A program made the translations under genes and the position numbers. A DNA stretch of 64,000 nucleotides, taken from the NCBI GenBank assembly GCA_024741835.1, contig JAENRP010000166.1, forward strand, positions 32,488 through 96,487, in the 5' to 3' direction. Positions 59,233 to 64,000 of the stretch are shown piece after piece; position 1 is the first letter of the stretch; each line of letters starts with the position of its first letter. This DNA comes from Diplocarpon mali (taxonomy: Eukaryota > Ascomycota > Leotiomycetes > Helotiales > Drepanopezizaceae). Below the pieces are notes generated by a model. It worked only from the letters and a program-made list of their open reading frames with translations. It searched no databases and was not told the origin of the DNA.

Positions 59233-61112
59233 ATGAGAAGCAGGAAATGGTACCTGTACCGCTCCGCAGGTCGAAAAGGAGAAGAGGGAGTAGGAATGCC
59301 ATATACGCAATATACGTTAAGGATCTCCTACTAGCCTTTGAAGAACCTGAAACATATTAGTTAAAGTAGGTAAATAGCTTTATATCGACTTTCTAGCTAA
59401 GTTAGGAGCCTGCGAGAACTGATAGAGAAGAGTATAAAGCGGTATACTGCGTTGTTACTATAGCGACTTAATCTAAAAGCTCTAGAGGAAACTCTACCCT
59501 TCTAATTCTACCTTAAGATAAGCTTCCTAAAGCGCCAACTTACTAGAAGGAGCTTGCAAATCACCCTTTCGGAGAGCAATTTAAAGAGGGAGCCAGAACT
59601 GAGATCAGGAACTTAGAAGCGCGCAATTGCTAAAGAGTGATCGATAGAAGCGAGGCTATTATAAGGCCTATACTATTAAAGTAGGTCTTTAACTATAAGC
59701 TAAGCTCCTCTAAGGAGATTAGCCGCTTTAGGTTAAGAATAGTAGTAAGGGGAGATCTTTAAGAGAAAGCTTCTATTTTCTCTACCTATACTGCGACGCT
59801 TATATTAAGATCTTTTAAGGTTATAATAGCGATAGCCGCTAAATTCGATATAAAGCTCCGATAGTTCGACGTTATCAACGCCTTTATAAATGCTAAGAGA
59901 GACCCTTAGAGCGCGCTAGTTGTTTGCTTTTTACCAGATGGTTAAAAGTAGAAAGATAAGGTAGTAGAGCTCGATCGCGCCTTATACGGCCTTTAAGACT
60001 CCCTAGCGCTTTAGTATAGGGATTTCACTAGTACTCTAAAGTCTTTGAAGCTTACCCCTCTTAGTAAGGAGCCTTATATATTTATTAATAAGGATAGGAC
60101 TGTATTTATAGCCTTCTATATTAATAATATATAAGTAATATACTACTCCTCTTATATAGAAGAAGCTTAGAAGACTATAGAAGGACTACGCAAAGCATAC
60201 GAATTAATAGCTATAAGAGATATTAAGTGGTTCTTAAGGGTGAGAGTCTCTTAAGATAGGAAGCGGGGTACGATTACTCTACTTTATAATGCTTATATTA
60301 AGAAGATAGCAAAGAGGTTTAGCCTTAATATAGGGCGTTTCCCTAGTACGCCGCTCTCCTACTTCGAACTTAAAAAGAACTATAAAACAGCTCCCTACTT
60401 AAGAATTAAGGAGTTCTAAGAAAAAGTAGGCTCCGCCTTATATATAGCTATTATACTGCGCCTAGATATAGCTTTTGCAATCGCCTAGCTATCTCATTTC
60501 TATATAAACCTAAGCTTCGAATACCTTAAAGCTATTAATTAGATAATACGCTACCTTTTTAATATACGCTTTTTAAGAATTACTTATAGTCGATTTAGCA
60601 GATCGAATAACTTAATAGTATTATCAGATGCTTCCTTCGCAAATGATCCAGAGATAAGGCGCTCCTCTTACGGTTTTATTATATTCTTATTTAAAGGAGC
60701 AATCGTTTAAAAGGCCTTGAAGCAACCGACAGTTACTACTTCTACTATAGAGGCTAAGCTCCTAGGAGTAATGCATATAGCAAAGGAGATAATGGCTTTA
60801 AGAAGGTTCTTTAAGGAAATAGAGCTTAAGGTAGAAGCTCTATAGTCTATATTTTACAATAATTAATAGATAATACGGCTTATTATAAGAGACTCTTAAA
60901 GGATTTTCATAAAGCTCTAATACATTAATATATATAATATATGGCTATAATAGGAGCATTAAAAAGGGAGCTTTCAAGTGGCCTATCTCCTTATTAAGGA
61001 TATATACGCAAATGGCCTTACTAAAAACCTTCCTTAATAAAAGTTCGAGAGCTTTATTAAGCTTTTAAACCTCTAAGACGTAAGAGGTCTAATTGAAAAG
61101 CTAGCATTTTAA
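59233..61112 (+). pseudogene. pol: Copia C pol fragment (RT-RNase H), RIP-inactivated
   Basis: One frame from the D1 border to TAA at 61110-61112. It starts inside the region before RT (AIYVKDLLLAFEEPETY near 59310). RT: LPKAPTYxKELANHPFGEQFKEGARTEI near 59530-59610, VRGDL near 59740, FDVINAFINAKRDP near 59865, catalytic AFYINNIxVIY near 60110. Then WFLRVRV (60225), LYIAIILRLDIAFAIA (near 60440), RNase H SDASFANDPEIRRSSYGFI (60625-60690) and the end block IYANGLTKNLP (about 61000). It is not the Copia A/B family by sequence. The 5' half is missing; D1 was inserted into it. Confidence 0.88.
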
Positions 61113-61249
61113 ATGCTCTATAATCCTTTTATATCTCCTTTATAATAGCAAGTAGGAAGGAAGCGTAAGATAGGGTTTAATTTTCCTTATACTAATATAT
61201 AGGAAGGCTTAAAACTAACTCCCTTAGATAATCAGAACCTTTAGTAGCT
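61113..61249. other. Short spacer after Copia C
   Basis: No ORF or repeat recognised. The Copia C LTR may begin here but its partner is not in view. Confidence 0.4.
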
Positions 61250-62282
61250 TTGCAAATAATATAAGGGCGCGTCCCTATTGAGAAGCAATAGACTCCTCTG
61301 GCGGCACCGCCCTAGGAGCAGCCTAGGGAGTAATAATAGGAGCAGCCGCAAGGGCAGGAGCCTTAAAAGCCTCTGCGAGGCGGGCGGCGAGGCCAAGAGG
61401 TGCTATAATCGGCGGCAGGAGCTCCTAAGCCACTAGTTCTAGGAAGCTATAAGCTATAGTATAAGAAAGCTTATAATTAACGTACCCTCCGATAATACCA
61501 CCTCTTCTATCTCTTTCTAGCGCGCCTTCTAAAGCTTTACTCTTACCTTCCTTTTAGTAGCAGCAAGGCCTTAATACGCTTATTAGTAGCAAACCACTTA
61601 AAAGGAGCTTAAAAACGTACTGCAGTATTACTATCATTCTCCTTTAATAAGAATATATAATCTTCCTACGCCTTTAAGGCGCTGATAGGAAGCTCTTAGC
61701 ACGTATAGCCTCCTTTCGCATATTAAAAGCAATATACTCCTACTATGCTATTAAAGTATACCTTAGTAGATTTTCCTACTAGCAAGCTTCAAACGCACCC
61801 TTTATATAGTATATTTCTTATTAACCCTTACTCCAGCTTGCGGCAAGAGGAGGGAGCTGCGGAGGGGACCGCCGGTATTCTAGGAACTATAGCCTAAGGG
61901 GTGGCAAGAAGGGGAGGGAGCGCGCTCCCTCTCGGGAGTATTATAACGTCGAACCTCTTAGGCGCGTCATTATCCTCTTACTATCTGCTGTGCTAAGAAG
62001 CTCTAAGCTGTATTTAGGTATAACGACTTCGCTATAAGTCTATTAGCAGGAGTAAGGGAGCATAATCAGGAAGCGTATAGTAGTAGCCCTAGTAGGGCGC
62101 TCCTTAGAATTGTTGCTATTCTCTATTTTAAAGTGATTATTTAAAGAAGTATAAGGAAGGAAAGCTTCATAGGGGAAAACGCGTACTTTTATAGGCGCGC
62201 TGCCTTTATTGACTTTCCTTTATCACCTGATTTAGCTTCTATTCTATAAAGGAAGCACCTAGAACCGCGCTCCTTCTTTCAT
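61250..62282 (-). pseudogene. Relic of an unknown cysteine-containing ORF
   Basis: Minus-strand frame with RIP-type stops; possible start ATG at 62282 with a frame change near 62000. After a Pro-rich part (ILPRGSALPPLLATP) come KGCV, GKSTKVYFNSIVGVYCF, YAKGGYTC and DYIFLLKENDSNTAVRF. If the Tyr residues were Cys before RIP (TGT to TAT), this gives a CxxC...C zinc-type motif. The end is Ala/Pro-rich (LAARLAEAFKAPALAAAP). Better preserved and more GC-rich than the retroelements. It resembles repeat-associated hypothetical proteins of fungi rather than any family I can name. Confidence 0.45.
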
Positions 62283-62339
62283 TTATTATAGCTTTATTAA
62301 GCAATTTTCATTATTCTAAAAGCTAGGGAGTATAATAAA

Positions 62340-62600
62340 GGAGTCTTATATGTTAAATATAGAATCATAGCTATACTAGCTAAGTAGGAATAGCTAAGGT
62401 GGAGTAGCTATACTAGCTAAGTTGGATTAGAAATCATAGCTATACTAAATTTAGCTATGAACTCTATATCCTAGCTATGAGTCATAGTTCTATATTTAGC
62501 TATGACTCATAGTACTAAGTTTAGCTAAAACTATATTATAAATCAAAGGATTACGTATTGCATTATATATACCTATATTGATTTATAATCTAATATAACT
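62340..62600. repeat. Cluster of AT-rich inverted and direct repeats
   Basis: tagctatactagctaagt recurs (about 62370, 62408). Palindrome-like ctatgagtcatag and ctatgactcatag lie near 62483 and 62502. A perfect 12-bp inverted repeat ATTATAAATCAA/TTGATTTATAAT occupies 62535-62546 and 62578-62589. CA/TG are not depleted here. It may be a small non-autonomous DNA element. Confidence 0.6.
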
Positions 62601-62829
62601 CCAATATACTAAAAGATTCTAGAAGCTTAAGATATTTTATATATATAGATTGCTTTGCTCCTATAGTTAGGAATTAAGCCTCTTAAGTCTCTAAGTTCTT
62701 TAACAATTACTACTATTACTTACTACTTAATACTACCTTATACTCTCTTTACTATATCGGCCAGCCCTTATATTTCATATAGTAGCAATTCACTAAGAGG
62801 TCTACCGATAAGAGATAAGGCGCTTCCTC

Positions 62830-63090
62830 GCAAAATCGAGTTTTTAATACAGCTAATTAGCACTTAGCACTTCGCCAACGCTAGCGCCGCAGAACTGAGT
62901 TAAGCTCAGCTAATTAGTAACTCGCTAAGGCTAGCCCTGCAAAATCGAATTAGTGCAGCTAATTAGCAACTCGCTAAGGCCAACCTTATAAAACTGGATT
63001 ATACGCAGCCAATCAGCAACTCGCTAAGGCCAACCCCGCAGTATTGAGTTAAGCGTAGCTAATCAAGCAATCTGCGCAACTAACCTTCGC
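62830..63090. repeat. Tandem repeat, period about 50 bp
   Basis: Unit like agctaattagcaactcgctaaggccaacc; successive starts near 62851, 62908, 62957, 63007 and 63057 (spacing 57, 49, 50, 50). Units contain cgctaaggc and cgcagaactgagtt blocks. No ORF over it. It may be part of an LTR or a minisatellite. Confidence 0.75.
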
Positions 63091-63109
63091 CTAATTAACG
63101 AATGAGCAA

Positions 63110-63490
63110 TTACCTAAATAGTAACCCTACTTGTTCGGCAAATTACGCGAATTAAGTAATAGAAGGAGCTTCTATTATAGCTTTTATTAATAAAAAGCCA
63201 GGTATAGCTATTATTACTATATATATTAGTAAGCTACTTCCTATAAGACCTTAACTAATCCCCTTAGAGCTTGAAACCAACTATTAAGGCCTAAGTCCCT
63301 AAGACTAAGTACTAGCGTAATAAGCTAGTTACCTCTAGAGATAATAGGAAGTATGTCGCGGACCTAAGTAGCTAAGTAATAAGCTTTTTAAAAGCTATTA
63401 TAGCTATATACTAGGCACTATTATCAGTTTCTCATACTAGGGTGCCTAGACCTACGCAGTACTATAGTACAACTCTACCTTATAAGGTTG
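63110..63490. other. No recognisable feature
   Basis: AT-rich sequence with RIP-like composition; I see no gene or repeat in it. Confidence 0.4.
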
Positions 63491-64000
63491 AAAGAGGCTT
63501 GCAAATATAGTACGTCTAGTAGTAGGGAGTGGCTGTTGGACTAGCTCTTTATAATCATATTATACCTTATATATTAGTACTTCCTCTTAGCTAAGAAGCC
63601 ATCCTTAGAAAGGGTGCTAAGAGAATTACTATATATATTATATAAGAGAAGGTAAATTAGTAGTTTTATATTAATCTATAAAGGAGTTGTAAAAAAACTC
63701 AGCTTCTTTACTTATTAATATATAAGCGAAATCTTTACTAATATAGCTTCTTATAGCGTTAAGTTTAGCTATTTATCTAAGGCAAAAATAAGATTCTTTA
63801 TTATAGAATCGAATATATATATATATATTTATTTATATATATAAGGCAAAAGGGATATTCTTATAAAGACCAAGTAAGGCCTTAACCTTATAATTGAAGG
63901 GGTCTATAATATACCTGGCCTTACTACGACCTTAAAAAGCTCTAGAGAAGCTTATTAAAAAGGGATTCGTCTAAAGAAAATAGCCTTATTAGGCTAATGA
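63491..64000 (+). pseudogene. Probable Copia protease/pre-integrase region, runs off the window
   Basis: A frame with few stops contains IIEGVYNIPGLTTTLKSSREAY near 63890-63955, like the xNVLYVPGLTTNLLS block between protease and integrase of Ty1/copia elements. Before it are TNIASYSVKFSYLSKAK and a low-complexity atatata run (63813-63840). Identification rests on this block alone. Confidence 0.4.

Noticed and set aside
59122..59334. 70-codon open stretch on + across the D1 LTR border
   Set aside because: It crosses an LTR/Copia C junction in a frame different from that of Copia C pol.
1..64000. tRNA, rRNA or intact host genes
   Set aside because: None seen by eye; conserved tRNA A/B-box pairs or rRNA blocks were not noticed, and all long frames belong to mobile elements.

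Overview
The window is repeat-dense, gene-poor DNA from a filamentous ascomycete (Pezizomycotina). I see no intact host gene, tRNA or rRNA. Almost every base belongs to LTR retrotransposons altered by repeat-induced point mutation (RIP). CA and TG dinucleotides are depleted and TA is enriched. In-frame stops fall where Gln (CAA/CAG to TAA/TAG) or Trp (TGG to TAG) is expected. Start codons often read ATA, and the catalytic YVDD of reverse transcriptase reads YINN, YLND or YLDN. The species cannot be named from this.

The elements are nested, and paired LTRs with matching target-site duplications (TSDs) allow dating by inclusion. From the left: G0, a Ty3/gypsy element on + (1-5522), sits inside G1, a gypsy element on - (5523-17161). 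Copia A (10757-16945, +, TSD TTTTC) also sits inside G1. Next come an 887-bp 3' fragment of a D/F-type element (17162-18048) and the 5' part of a D element on - (18049-19101). That part shares its LTR (19102-19346) with a complete D element, D1 (19102-59232, -). D1 is split at 28042 by chromovirus E (28043-56182, -, TSD ATAAC). E is split by the giant D/F element (28427-50203, +, TSD GTAT). D/F is split by Copia B (41206-47195, -, TSD GTAGT). Right of D1 lie a third Copia pol (59233-61112, +), a cysteine-containing ORF relic on -, tandem and inverted repeats, and a probable Copia protease region running off the end.

D is a Ty3/gypsy element of about 11.8 kb with gag-pro, pol in the -1 frame, and a 1,090-codon extra ORF (aORF1). 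D/F (about 15.8 kb net of Copia B) carries in addition a second, paralogous extra ORF (aORF2, 1,154 codons) behind a pyrimidine-rich, TATA-containing spacer. I recognise no known domain in either. G0 has an unrelated extra ORF with a coiled-coil-like segment.

The most unusual signal is a GC-rich palindrome of about 25 bp (GACTCGCGG...CCGCGAGTC type). It recurs more than 30 times in Copia A, Copia B, D, D/F and the D/F fragment; I did not notice clear copies in G0, G1 or E. It lies inside coding sequence, usually in the frame that gives the peptide T-x-x-P-x-P-x-V (best form TRGPGPRV). It forms tandem arrays in the Copia polyprotein, where the two Copia copies differ by an in-frame 141 bp. It recalls the protein-coding palindromic elements known from Rickettsia, here in eukaryotic retrotransposons.
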